A DNA stretch of 64,000 nt from Ulvibacterium marinum (GTDB lineage: Bacteria; Bacteroidota; Bacteroidia; Flavobacteriales; Flavobacteriaceae): assembly GCF_003626755.1 (NCBI RefSeq), contig NZ_RBCJ01000006.1, forward strand, positions 1-64,000. Reading direction: 5' to 3'. The notes under the pieces are model-generated. The model had not been told where the DNA came from. It saw only the letters and a list, made by a program, of their open reading frames with translations, and ran no database searches. Below, piece after piece: positions 25,832 to 34,262 of the stretch. The position numbers and the translations under genes are program-made. The number at the start of each line of letters is the position of its first letter. The stretch's first letter is position 1.

Positions 25832-27784
25832 TTAGTACGAATAGGATAATCCGTGTCCATATGGATACAAGGGATTTTCCGAATCGTAGGGAACGTCCTC
25901 TAGCTGTTTTTCCACGGCCTCTACTGAGGATGGAATTTCAATGGGGAGTTTTCCACTGGGGTTGAATTTTCCGAAAATCAATTCCAAGATAATATCGTCC
26001 TCGCATTCAAAATCCGCGATCACGGCTTTGCTAGCCGCATTTATTTCTGGGATTACCGGAGGCCTTTGTATAGTAAGTACTGTAATAGTAGGCTTGGAAC
26101 GGGTACGTTCCAGGATTTCCTCTTTTTCGTCCTTTGGAAAATCCAACCTTCCTTGGGGGATAAGCCTTTCCAAAAGACTACCTCCCTCGGGTGGTGAGGA
26201 AGGGGTTTCCAATTTTTGAACGATGATATCTGCTTCATCGATATCCTCCACGATTTGCGGAAATTTCTCATTAAGCCCTTTTTGTTCCATTCCTTCAAGA
26301 TATATTTTCGTATTGGCGGAGAGCGGCAGTAATTTCCCTTCATTTTTTAACAAAACCAGGGATTTTCTTTGGGCCTCTCTTCCTTTCCTAACAAAACCGG
26401 GATTCCCAACGATATCTACGCCGTCCAAATCAACATAGGGATTGTCAAAGAGCCCCAATCTGAACTTATCCCTTAAGATTCGTCTTATCGAGATATCGAT
26501 TCTTTCTTCCGACACCTCGCCGGTTTCAACAAGATCAATGATATGCTCGGTTACATATTCTCCTCCAAAGACGTCGCACCCGGCGTCCAAGACCTTTTTT
26601 ACCCGTTCTTTTTCAGATAGGTGTTCCACACCCCAGGCCGAGGCATCTTTGACGACCATATCGGAAATTATGCCCCAATCCGTGGCTACAACTCCATCAA
26701 ACTTAAGAGAATCACGTAATAGTTCCTGGATCATTTCCCTACTAAAGGAAAAACCTACCTCTTCTTTTACCTGACCTTTTGGAACTCCATAGTACGGCAT
26801 TATTTGGGCTGTATTTGCCATGAAGGCACCTTCCGTAAAGGGAATCAGATGATAATCAAAATTATCCCCCGGATATGCCTGGCCCTTACCACTTTTAAAA
26901 TGAGCGTCCCATCCATCTTCCTGCGGCCCGCCTCCGGCGAAATGTTTGGTTTGGCATGCCACGCTTTGCGGACCGAGACTATCGCCCTGAAAACCTTGAA
27001 TGTATGCTTTTGTGAGTGCCGCGCTTAGCCGAGCGTCCTCACCAAACGTACCGTTGATCCTGGCCCAACGTGGATCCGTTGCGATATCCGCCATGGGATG
27101 TTGCGCCAAACGAATACCGAGAGCCAAGTATTCTTGCCGCGCAATGTCGCCAAATTCCCGGACCAAAACTGTGTCCCCAATGGCACCAAGCCCTAGTTGG
27201 GATGGCCAGACGGAAATCCATTTGGCCTCGGCACTCGCACCGGGCATGGCCATGGTACCATGCCTTGGATCGGAAATAAGGGTTACGGGAATCCCTAGAC
27301 GTGTTCGTTCCGCAAATTTCTGTAGGTTGTTGTTCCAGGTAGCGTAGACCTTGGCGGAAGCTCCGCCAAGATTCTGAACATGGTTCATTTTCTTCTTCAG
27401 TATGGTTCCGGAGGTACTTTCGGTCATAAACGAAAAAGGGTCGGAGAAAGTTGGAATTTCAAGTAATGAACCATCTTGTTCCATACCTAGAAAATGAGCG
27501 AACATGAGGCCGGCTTTTTCATCTAGGTTCATCTGCGAGATTAAATTTTCCACCCGCTTTTCCAAAGGTGCCCTGGAATCCTCATAAACATCTAATTTCC
27601 CATTTTTGTTCAAGTCCCGGAATTGGTATCCGTTGGCTGTTAAAACCGGGGCTTCATCCCCGGCCAATTCCATATTGGCGGCTGATTCCCGATGCCATTT
27701 AATGGTGAAAACAAGATAGATCAACAAAAGGATTAAAATCAATCCTGCTAAGATGAATCCGGTAATTTTTAGAAACTTTTTCAT
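25832..27784 (-). CDS. Membrane-anchored glycoside hydrolase family 3 (beta-glucosidase-like)
   Basis: A 650-residue GH3 enzyme. The N terminus is a strong membrane helix (residues 6-28) without a clear cleavage or lipobox site, so it may stay tethered to the inner membrane. An EF-hand-like loop, DLNKNGKLDVYED, precedes the catalytic barrel and could bind calcium. GH3 markers are LISDPRHGT, ATDPRWARINGTFGEDA, CQTKHFAGGGPQEDGWD, and the nucleophile motif VVATDWG with Asp near residue 369. The second domain runs from RKSLVLLKNEGKLLPL to the end, YPYGHGLSYSY; the C-terminal fibronectin-III domain of many GH3 enzymes is missing. ATG at 27784 is preferred to the TTG at 27808. It should release terminal beta-glycosyl residues from the sugar handled by the neighbouring locus. 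Confidence 0.9.
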   Translation of the reverse strand: MKKFLKITGFILAGLILILLLIYLVFTIKWHRESAANMELAGDEAPVLTANGYQFRDLNKNGKLDVYEDSRAPLEKRVENLISQMNLDEKAGLMFAHFLGMEQDGSLLEIPTFSDPFSFMTESTSGTILKKKMNHVQNLGGASAKVYATWNNNLQKFAERTRLGIPVTLISDPRHGTMAMPGASAEAKWISVWPSQLGLGAIGDTVLVREFGDIARQEYLALGIRLAQHPMADIATDPRWARINGTFGEDARLSAALTKAYIQGFQGDSLGPQSVACQTKHFAGGGPQEDGWDAHFKSGKGQAYPGDNFDYHLIPFTEGAFMANTAQIMPYYGVPKGQVKEEVGFSFSREMIQELLRDSLKFDGVVATDWGIISDMVVKDASAWGVEHLSEKERVKKVLDAGCDVFGGEYVTEHIIDLVETGEVSEERIDISIRRILRDKFRLGLFDNPYVDLDGVDIVGNPGFVRKGREAQRKSLVLLKNEGKLLPLSANTKIYLEGMEQKGLNEKFPQIVEDIDEADIIVQKLETPSSPPEGGSLLERLIPQGRLDFPKDEKEEILERTRSKPTITVLTIQRPPVIPEINAASKAVIADFECEDDIILELIFGKFNPSGKLPIEIPSSVEAVEKQLEDVPYDSENPLYPYGHGLSYSY

Positions 27785-27921
27785 GGGTTTGTTTTTAGGT
27801 GTTATCAAATTAGTAGGGATACCAGATAGGATAAAGCCTTATGGGATTGTTTAAGCATAAGAATTTCGTTCTTGAATTTTCGAAATAATGGGATTTTAAG
27901 TTCATGACTATTTATTGTGGG

Positions 27922-28785
27922 TTAGTTTATTGTTGGTTTTTGATTAAAATTGGCGAACAAATCCTTGAAGGCAACTCCAATTCGTAAGTTATTTACACTT
28001 CTATTGTAATCAATGAGATCTTCGGAGTAACCCCCGAAATATTGCAAGTATATGAACTGGTTACTATTTTTTGAAATCTTAAGACTTAGTCCGGCCTCAA
28101 CACTACCTCTTAATCGTGCATCATAGGCGGGCTGGAGGTCTAAATCAAAAAAGAAGTTCTGAGTGATTCTATGGGTAGCCCCCAATTTAAAATATCCCCT
28201 ATATGAGGTAATGTCCGGATTACCGTCAATATTACCAACAGGTAGCCATGCTTTGGCCCGAAACTGCCAATTCTGACCACCAACTTTAAGGTATTGTATG
28301 GAAAAATAATTCCAACTCCTGGAATCGTCTCCACCTAGACCATTGGACTCATGTTCAAATGAAAACCAAAGACCTGCCTTGATGCCTTTGTTATCCACAA
28401 ACAATTTGGCCAATCCCAAAGTGGGATTATAATTGGTCTCACGAAACGGGAAGGAATCCTTATAAATATCCCAAAATGATTTTTGCTGATACGTAAAGAA
28501 CAGAAAGGTTTCCCACGGCATTTCAAGATTTGTCAAACGCTGTTTGAACCCCAACTGAAATTTGGCATCGCTTGTTTCCGAAGAAATCGTTTCGTTCAGG
28601 GAAGTTCCGGTAATGAAATAGTTGTCTTTGTACATGGTAAATGCTGGAAGATTCTTTACATACCTTTTAAAATTAGTGCTGTCAATTTTATCTTGGGCCT
28701 TAAGTCCCGCCCGGATGGTAACTAGGAATACTACCAAAACAAGGGTTTTGTTGGAAATGCAGTTTGGTTTGCGGTTTTTTTTCAT
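27922..28785 (-). CDS. pldA: Outer membrane phospholipase A
   Basis: A beta-barrel protein of about 287 residues with a signal peptide (TLVLVVFLVTIRAGLKAQ). It carries the catalytic motif of outer membrane phospholipase A: His145 and Ser147 in FEHESNGLGGDDSRSWNYF, with Asn159 fourteen residues after the His, the same spacing as His142-Ser144-Asn156 of the E. coli enzyme. Other family segments are YQQKSFWDIYKDSFPFRETNY and the closing strand NNLRIGVAFKDLF. It hydrolyses phospholipids that flip to the outer leaflet, helping keep membrane asymmetry. The start is set at the ATG at 28785; the frame also opens at a TTG (28806) that overlaps the stop of the upstream cyclase gene, so the two genes are closely linked. 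Confidence 0.88.
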   Translation of the reverse strand: MKKNRKPNCISNKTLVLVVFLVTIRAGLKAQDKIDSTNFKRYVKNLPAFTMYKDNYFITGTSLNETISSETSDAKFQLGFKQRLTNLEMPWETFLFFTYQQKSFWDIYKDSFPFRETNYNPTLGLAKLFVDNKGIKAGLWFSFEHESNGLGGDDSRSWNYFSIQYLKVGGQNWQFRAKAWLPVGNIDGNPDITSYRGYFKLGATHRITQNFFFDLDLQPAYDARLRGSVEAGLSLKISKNSNQFIYLQYFGGYSEDLIDYNRSVNNLRIGVAFKDLFANFNQKPTIN

Positions 28786-28802
28786 CGTATGGATGCGGTG
28801 CT

Positions 28803-29885
28803 TCAATATTTTAAGGCGTACACTTTGCTCTCATTGGCCTTACCCCTTAATTTTAAAGTAGCAATAAGCTCATGTTCAAAAAAAGGGTGTCCCAAGGATT
28901 TTAAATAAAATTGGGTAAACAGAATATCTCTTTTATATTTTTTACAGAGGCCCAAATGTCTGGCGGTCGTGTTAAGTACATCGCCGTGATAGGCTATGTT
29001 TTTCATCTTCCCTCCAACCAAGGTTGCAGTAACCTTGCCCGTACTCACGGCCGCCTTAAAAAAAGGCCGGACACCAAACTTTGTTCGATATAGATTATCA
29101 AAAAGTCGGAACTGATTTTTTATGGACAAATACATGTGCACGGCCTGTCCCTTATCGTTCTGGGAGGCGGGCCAGGTAAACACCACTTCATCGCCGACGA
29201 ATTGATAAATATCATATTCGTATTCCTTTACTGCATTTATAATGTCATCAAAACAACGATTCAGGAATCGGCTATACTTTACATGTCCCAGTTCCTCGGC
29301 TATTCGGGTTGAATCGTTTGAATCCAAAAAAAGGAAAGTTCTATTTTCCTCCAAAGGTTCTGTATATCTCTCTATAAGGTAATTGTAAAAAACATGTTGT
29401 CCAAAGCTCGTGTGCAAACGTCGCAAAAAACTCACCAGGATGCTTAAAAAATAGAAATAAATGAAAAAGGACAGAAAGAGCCCAGTAGCCATAAATGCCA
29501 AGGATTCCTTGACGGCCAATTTTACGGAAAGTTTGTCTTCAATAATCCCAAAAAAAATGTTCAGCACAAAGATGGGAATCAGAATAATGAAGGCTACATC
29601 TACTTGCCAGACCAATCTTCTAAAAAATAAGGATGAAAAACGTTTGGTAATCTTTGGATGTATGTGGGACTCATACCAAAGAATAAGCATACCGATTATA
29701 GCACCCCCTATGCTTATCCGCAAATGAAGAATGGAAGAGGGCTCGTTTATCCGGGAATTGATGGCCATGGCGGGATTTTCAATCCCAGCCATTTTTAAGA
29801 AAATGAAAAAATTGGCCCCCGCAACAAAGAGCAATATCAAAATAACATTTTCTATTAGCGTTTGATGTTCGTTCCGTTTGGACAT
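28803..29885 (-). CDS. Membrane-bound class III adenylate/guanylate cyclase
   Basis: A 360-residue protein with four N-terminal membrane helices (about 12-32, 55-72, 93-112 and 128-150) and a C-terminal class III cyclase domain from about residue 180. The two metal-binding aspartates are present: Asp188 in FLFLDSNDST and Asp232 in FVGDEVVFTW. The transition-state and dimer region is recognizable as AAVSTGKVTATLVG and YHGDVLNTTARHLG. Substrate choice (ATP or GTP) cannot be fixed by eye. Flavobacteria often contain such cyclases without a known receptor protein. The gene directly precedes pldA on the same strand with 17 bases between the stop and the chosen start, which suggests that cyclic nucleotide synthesis and outer-membrane lipid surveillance are expressed together. 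Confidence 0.85.
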   Translation of the reverse strand: MSKRNEHQTLIENVILILLFVAGANFFIFLKMAGIENPAMAINSRINEPSSILHLRISIGGAIIGMLILWYESHIHPKITKRFSSLFFRRLVWQVDVAFIILIPIFVLNIFFGIIEDKLSVKLAVKESLAFMATGLFLSFFIYFYFLSILVSFLRRLHTSFGQHVFYNYLIERYTEPLEENRTFLFLDSNDSTRIAEELGHVKYSRFLNRCFDDIINAVKEYEYDIYQFVGDEVVFTWPASQNDKGQAVHMYLSIKNQFRLFDNLYRTKFGVRPFFKAAVSTGKVTATLVGGKMKNIAYHGDVLNTTARHLGLCKKYKRDILFTQFYLKSLGHPFFEHELIATLKLRGKANESKVYALKY

Positions 29886-29900
29886 AAGGTCAATTGCGAA

Positions 29901-31028
29901 TCATTGTTGTTTTTTGTAGCTCCATACAGCTGCTACATTAAATAGGATGGCCAGTATGATGGTGTATATAAATTCCCAGCGTATGTCCCAAAAACCACTT
30001 CCTTTTAAAAGTACTTTCCGTGTTACGGAAATGAAATGGGCCAATGGATTGGGTATTGTGGCGTATTGTGCCCATTTGGGCATACTCTCGATGGGGGTAA
30101 AGAGCCCGCACATTAAAATAAAGATGAGCACGAAAAAAAAAGCAACGAAAATAGCCTGTTGCTGGGTGTCCGCAAAATTTGAAATGAGCAATCCCAGACC
30201 TAGGACACATATCAAATTTATGATGGCATAACCAAAAACGAGCAAAAGGCTGCCGCGTATTGGAATATCGAAAATCAGTTTACTGGCCACCAAGCCTACC
30301 GTGACCAAAATCAGTCCAATACACAGAAAAGGTACCAGTTTTCCTAAAATGAATTCCCATTTTTTTATTGGGGTCACGTTGATTTGCTCTATGGTACCTA
30401 TCTCTCGCTCACGCACCACGTTCATGGCGCTTAGTACAATGGTCAACAAGGCAGCCAATTCCGCTAAAATTCCCGGGGCCATGAAGTGTGGATATTTTAA
30501 TTCAGGATTATACCAGTTATTGGAGGATACTTCCACCAAAGCTGTTGCCCGGGGAGTGGAAGTGCTCATCACTAGGGATTCATCTCTCTGAATTTCAGCA
30601 CTTAGGGAAGCAATGATATTGTTGAGGTATCCACTCCCAACCGTGGCCTGTTGTCCGTTAATGGCGTTTACCAGCATCTGCACTTTTGGGGTCTCTCCTC
30701 TATAGTATTCCCTTTCAAAATTGGAGGGCACTTCCAAAATGATATCGACTTTATTGCGCTGCATAAGTTCAAAGGCGGCATCATGGCTAAAAGAGACTTC
30801 CACCAATGTAAAACGATCGTTGGCGGAAATTTTCCGGGTTAATGAACGGGAAATTTCCGATTGGTCATTATCCACCATGACCAAACGTACGTCCTTTACA
30901 TCATTCGAAGCCGCATTGGAGAGTACGATTAATTGAATAATGGGCAACAAGGTCATCATGGGCAACAAAGCCTTGTTCCGAAATATCTGGATGAATTCTT
31001 TTTGAATAAGGTATCGCAACGTTTGCAT
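29901..31028 (-). CDS. ABC-2 type permease (YbhR/YbhS-like), distal
   Basis: A 375-residue permease of the ABC-2 family: one N-terminal helix (FRNKALLPMMTLLPIIQLIVL), a large periplasmic domain of about 140 residues, and five C-terminal helices. The motif MNVVREREIGTIEQINVTPIKKWEFILGK is the conserved coupling region that contacts the ATPase. The periplasmic part contains YYRGETPKVQMLVNAINGQQA, as in YbhS/YhhJ-type exporters. It is the last gene of the efflux operon, 35 bases behind the other permease. The pair should form the membrane channel of an exporter working with the HlyD lipoprotein and TolC protein encoded upstream. Confidence 0.9.
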   Translation of the reverse strand: MQTLRYLIQKEFIQIFRNKALLPMMTLLPIIQLIVLSNAASNDVKDVRLVMVDNDQSEISRSLTRKISANDRFTLVEVSFSHDAAFELMQRNKVDIILEVPSNFEREYYRGETPKVQMLVNAINGQQATVGSGYLNNIIASLSAEIQRDESLVMSTSTPRATALVEVSSNNWYNPELKYPHFMAPGILAELAALLTIVLSAMNVVREREIGTIEQINVTPIKKWEFILGKLVPFLCIGLILVTVGLVASKLIFDIPIRGSLLLVFGYAIINLICVLGLGLLISNFADTQQQAIFVAFFFVLIFILMCGLFTPIESMPKWAQYATIPNPLAHFISVTRKVLLKGSGFWDIRWEFIYTIILAILFNVAAVWSYKKQQ

Positions 31029-31063
31029 TATGCCATTTTTAGTTAAACCCTTAGGGTATTCCT

Positions 31064-32173
31064 CTACTCCAATCGAATTTTAAATTTTCGCCAAGCAAAA
31101 AATAGAAAGACTATGGTCATTACTGCTAGAATTACCACTTCGTACAAAATAAAATTGAGGCCTACCCCCCTCAACATAACTGCTTTTAGTATTTCAATAA
31201 AGTAAGTTGCAGGAACAATTTGGCCAAGGTATTGTAATGGTATGGGCATACTGGTCAGTGGAAAAATAAAACCTGACAAAATCATCGATGGCATCATTAG
31301 ACCCATTAAAGATCGCATCATCGCGTCCTGTTGCGTTTTTGAAACGGTTGAAATCAAAGTACCCAAGGCCAAGGCCGTCACCACATATAAAAAGCACATC
31401 AGCAATAAGAGTCCTATGCTGCCCACAATGGGCACATCAAAAACAAAGTGGCCCAATAAAAGCACCAAAATGGCATTTGTAAAGGACAAAATGGCATAGG
31501 GAGTTACTTTTCCCACAATTATGAGAAGTGGAGGTAGGGGGGAGACCAAAAGTATTTCCATAGTGCCCGATTCCTTTTCCCGTGCGATGGTAAGGGAGGT
31601 CAACATGGCACAGATAATGAGCAAAATCAATGCAATGGTTCCTGGCACAAAATTGTAGGCACTTACCAGTTGGGGGTTATATATCATCCTGGATTCCACA
31701 TTTATCCGATATGCATTGGGCGATGCCATACCCCGTTCCATTTGGAAACGGCTGACCATTTGTGTAACGTACTGTACCAAGGTATTTGCATTGTTAGGGT
31801 CTGAACCATCGGCCAGTACCTGAATTTTCAAGGGCTTTCCACCATAAAAGTCGGCCGAAAAATTTTCAGGGATCGCAATGACCAACTTGGAATCACCTGC
31901 TTTCATTCCGGCCTCCATTTGGGTTTCAGTAAGCAGGACCTTGTTCAATTGAAAATTCCCTGAACTTTGTAAATGCTCTATAAATTGAATACTGGTCTCA
32001 TCTTTTGCGTAATCCAGTACATCTATTTGGGCATCGTTAAATTCATTGGTCACTGCATAACCGAAAATAAGGATCTGTGCCAATGGCATTCCAAAAAGGA
32101 TGAGCAAGGTCCGTTTATCCCGTAAAATGTGATAGAACTCCTTTTTTACAAATGCCCGGAAGACTTTTGCCAT
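31064..32173 (-). CDS. ABC-2 type permease (YbhR/YbhS-like), proximal
   Basis: A 369-residue ABC-2 permease, paralogous to its neighbour. It starts FRAFVKKEFYHILRDKRTLLI, has a first helix (LFGMPLAQILIFGYAVT), a periplasmic domain with FYGGKPLKIQVLADGSDPNN, and the coupling motif LTIAREKESGTMEILLVSPL before five helices, including MRSLMGLMMPSMILSGFIFP and VPATYFIEILKAVMLRG. The two permeases together form a heterodimer with the two ATPases. It lies four bases downstream of the DUF2141 gene. Confidence 0.92.
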   Translation of the reverse strand: MAKVFRAFVKKEFYHILRDKRTLLILFGMPLAQILIFGYAVTNEFNDAQIDVLDYAKDETSIQFIEHLQSSGNFQLNKVLLTETQMEAGMKAGDSKLVIAIPENFSADFYGGKPLKIQVLADGSDPNNANTLVQYVTQMVSRFQMERGMASPNAYRINVESRMIYNPQLVSAYNFVPGTIALILLIICAMLTSLTIAREKESGTMEILLVSPLPPLLIIVGKVTPYAILSFTNAILVLLLGHFVFDVPIVGSIGLLLLMCFLYVVTALALGTLISTVSKTQQDAMMRSLMGLMMPSMILSGFIFPLTSMPIPLQYLGQIVPATYFIEILKAVMLRGVGLNFILYEVVILAVMTIVFLFFAWRKFKIRLE

Positions 32174-32177
32174 GCTT

Positions 32178-32606
32178 TTAGTTTATGATAAACTTCATAC
32201 GAAGCTCTTTGTTTTGGCTATTGAGCTGAAACGAACACTTTTTAAATGATGGTTTGCCCATTTTGGTCATATTGCTAGCTCCGACCGGTTCTTTGGGCAT
32301 ACCGATAAAGTTTGATTTAATTTCGCCGTTCTTGTCCTTGTCCTGAAATACAGAAACCGCATACGTCCCATAGGGAACTTTCTTAAATGTATAGCTGGCC
32401 GAGGCGGAGAAATCGGTGACCACGCCTTTTTTAAAGGCCTTGGAAGGTTCTTTGGGAAAGCCATCCTCTTTAGCAAAAAGCATAAAAACAATCTCCCCTT
32501 CCTTACTTTCAATATCCGTTAGGTTAATAGTTAAGTTACCCGAACCAGGTTTTGTGAATCCCATCAGGACAACGGTCATTACTGCAATAAGGTGTTTTCT
32601 CTTCAT
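32178..32606 (-). CDS. DUF2141 exported small protein inside the efflux operon
   Basis: A 142-residue protein with a signal peptide (MTVVLMGFTKPGSG region) and the compact beta-sandwich signature of DUF2141: LTINLTDIESKEGEIVFMLF at the start, then YTFKKVPYGTYAVSVFQDKD and NFIGMPKEPVGASNM. The YGxYAVxxxxDxxxNG-type stretch is the family hallmark. DUF2141 proteins are periplasmic and of unknown function. Its position, 11 bases after one ATPase gene and 4 bases before a permease gene, places it firmly within the exporter operon, which is unusual and hints at an accessory role in export or in sensing the substrate. Confidence 0.85.
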   Translation of the reverse strand: MKRKHLIAVMTVVLMGFTKPGSGNLTINLTDIESKEGEIVFMLFAKEDGFPKEPSKAFKKGVVTDFSASASYTFKKVPYGTYAVSVFQDKDKNGEIKSNFIGMPKEPVGASNMTKMGKPSFKKCSFQLNSQNKELRMKFIIN

Positions 32607-32617
32607 AGCTTACTTTT

Positions 32618-33346
32618 TTAATAGCGGACGAGTTTTAAAAAGACTTCGTCCATCGTGTTTGCATTATATTCTTCTTTTAGTTTTTCAGGGGTGTCCAAGG
32701 CTTCTATCTTACCGGTCACCATGATAGACACGCGGTCACAATACTCGGCCTCGTCCATGTAGTGGGTAGTGACGAAAATGGTTCTTCCTTGTTCGGCAAC
32801 TTGGTAAATAGTCTCCCAAAACTGCCGCCGCACATAGGGATCTACACCCCCAGTGGGTTCATCCAAAAAGACGATGTCCGGATCATGTACCATGGAAATA
32901 GCGAAGGCCAAACGCTGTTTCCATCCCAAGGGAAGTGCAACTACCGGTTTGTTGGCGACTTCCTCAAGATGTAACTCTTTTAGGATTTCCCGGGTCTTTT
33001 CCTTAATACGATTTTTGGAAAGGCCGTATACCCCCCCGTAAAACCGTACGTTTTCCTTTGGGGTCAAATCGTCATAGAGACTGAATTTTTGTGACATATA
33101 ACCAATATTCCGCTTTACCTGCTCAGCTTCCTTATCAATGTCAAATCCGGCTACCTTTCCCATCCCTTCGGTAGGTCTGCTTAAACCTATCAACATCTTC
33201 ATGGCTGTTGTCTTACCTGCTCCGTTGGCCCCGAGAAACCCAAAAATTTCTCCCTTCGCCACCTGAAATGAAATGGCATCCACAGCGGTAAAATCACCAA
33301 ATCTTTTGGTTAAACCCTCAACCTCTATGGCGTTTCGCTTATCCAT
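32618..33346 (-). CDS. ABC transporter ATPase (second half of a YbhF-like pair)
   Basis: A 242-residue nucleotide-binding subunit with Walker A FLGANGAGKTTAMKML, Walker B DIVFLDEPTGGVDP and the switch His in IFVTTHYMDEAEYCD. The signature motif is ALPLGWKQRLAFA instead of LSGGxxQR, a variant known from the second ATPase domain of YbhF-type exporters, so this is probably not a defect. In E. coli YbhF both ATPase domains are fused; here they are two genes overlapping by 8 bases (33339-33346). It should pair with the other ATPase and the two ABC-2 permeases. Confidence 0.92.
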   Translation of the reverse strand: MDKRNAIEVEGLTKRFGDFTAVDAISFQVAKGEIFGFLGANGAGKTTAMKMLIGLSRPTEGMGKVAGFDIDKEAEQVKRNIGYMSQKFSLYDDLTPKENVRFYGGVYGLSKNRIKEKTREILKELHLEEVANKPVVALPLGWKQRLAFAISMVHDPDIVFLDEPTGGVDPYVRRQFWETIYQVAEQGRTIFVTTHYMDEAEYCDRVSIMVTGKIEALDTPEKLKEEYNANTMDEVFLKLVRY

Positions 33347-34262
33347 TTATAAATTCGTCGGTGTTGGAGAGATCTAGAAAAATATCTTCAATGCTAGGGG
33401 CAGCGATTTTCACCTCTTGAATCGGAATGCCCACCCGTTCCAAATCGTCCTTTATCTGAAAAGGTTTGTATGGCTTGGCTGTGGTTAGGTGAATGAACTC
33501 GCCAAAAGGCAAGGCACTTCTGGTATATGAAGCACTGCGTAAATAGTTCAATGTAGAATAGGTATGTTCCGTTTTAATGGCATATAGAGGCTTTTTGAAA
33601 TCCCTAACCATTTGCTCGGGACTGTCGATCTTAAGTATTTCTCCATTTTGAATCAAGGCAATACGGTCGCATAGACTGGCCTCATCCATATAGGGAGTAC
33701 TTACCAAAATGGCAATATTTTTTTCCTTTAGGCTTTGTAACATTTCCCAAAATTCCTTTCGGCTCACGGCATCTACCCCCGTTGTGGGTTCATCCAAGAA
33801 AAGAACCTCAGGTTTGTGGATGAGGGCGCAACAAAGAGCAAGTTTTTGCTTCATGCCCCCGGAAAGTTGTCCGGCCAACCTTTTTTTAAAGGGTTCTATC
33901 TGCACATAGATATCCTTGACCAAATCATAGTTTTCTTGAATGGTGGTACCAAATATTGTAGCAAAAAAGGACAGATTCTCTTCAACGCTCAAGTCTTGAT
34001 ATAAGGAAAAACGTCCAGGCATATACCCGACTTTTTTCCGGATTTGTTGATATTCCCTTATGACATCATGGCCTGCCACGGAGGCCCTTCCCTCATTGGC
34101 CAGAAGCAAAGTCGTCAAGATTCGGAACAGGGTTGATTTACCGGCTCCATCGGGACCTATTAGTCCGAATATTTCCCCATCGTTTATCCGAAAACTGATG
34201 GATTTCAAGGCGGTAACATGGCCATATTTTTTGCTGATATTTTCCAGTACTACTGCTGCCAT
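33339..34262 (-). CDS. ABC transporter ATPase (first half of a YbhF-like pair)
   Basis: A 307-residue ATPase with Walker A IGPDGAGKSTLFRIL, signature AGQLSGGMKQKLALCC, Walker B VLFLDEPTTGVDAVS and LVSTPYMDEASLCD, where the usual switch His (STHYMDE) is Pro. The loss of the His fits the split-site logic of paired, non-equivalent ATPases: this subunit carries the good signature motif and its partner carries the good switch His. The C-terminal extension of about 80 residues (HTYSTLNYLRSASYTRSALP onward) is typical of the first half of YbhF. It overlaps the HlyD gene by one base. Confidence 0.92.
   Translation of the reverse strand: MAAVVLENISKKYGHVTALKSISFRINDGEIFGLIGPDGAGKSTLFRILTTLLLANEGRASVAGHDVIREYQQIRKKVGYMPGRFSLYQDLSVEENLSFFATIFGTTIQENYDLVKDIYVQIEPFKKRLAGQLSGGMKQKLALCCALIHKPEVLFLDEPTTGVDAVSRKEFWEMLQSLKEKNIAILVSTPYMDEASLCDRIALIQNGEILKIDSPEQMVRDFKKPLYAIKTEHTYSTLNYLRSASYTRSALPFGEFIHLTTAKPYKPFQIKDDLERVGIPIQEVKIAAPSIEDIFLDLSNTDEFING

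Noticed and set aside
32618-33346. Reading the missing LSGG signature in the second ATPase as gene decay
   Set aside because: The LPLGWKQR variant recurs in the second half of YbhF-type ATPases, so it is a family feature.
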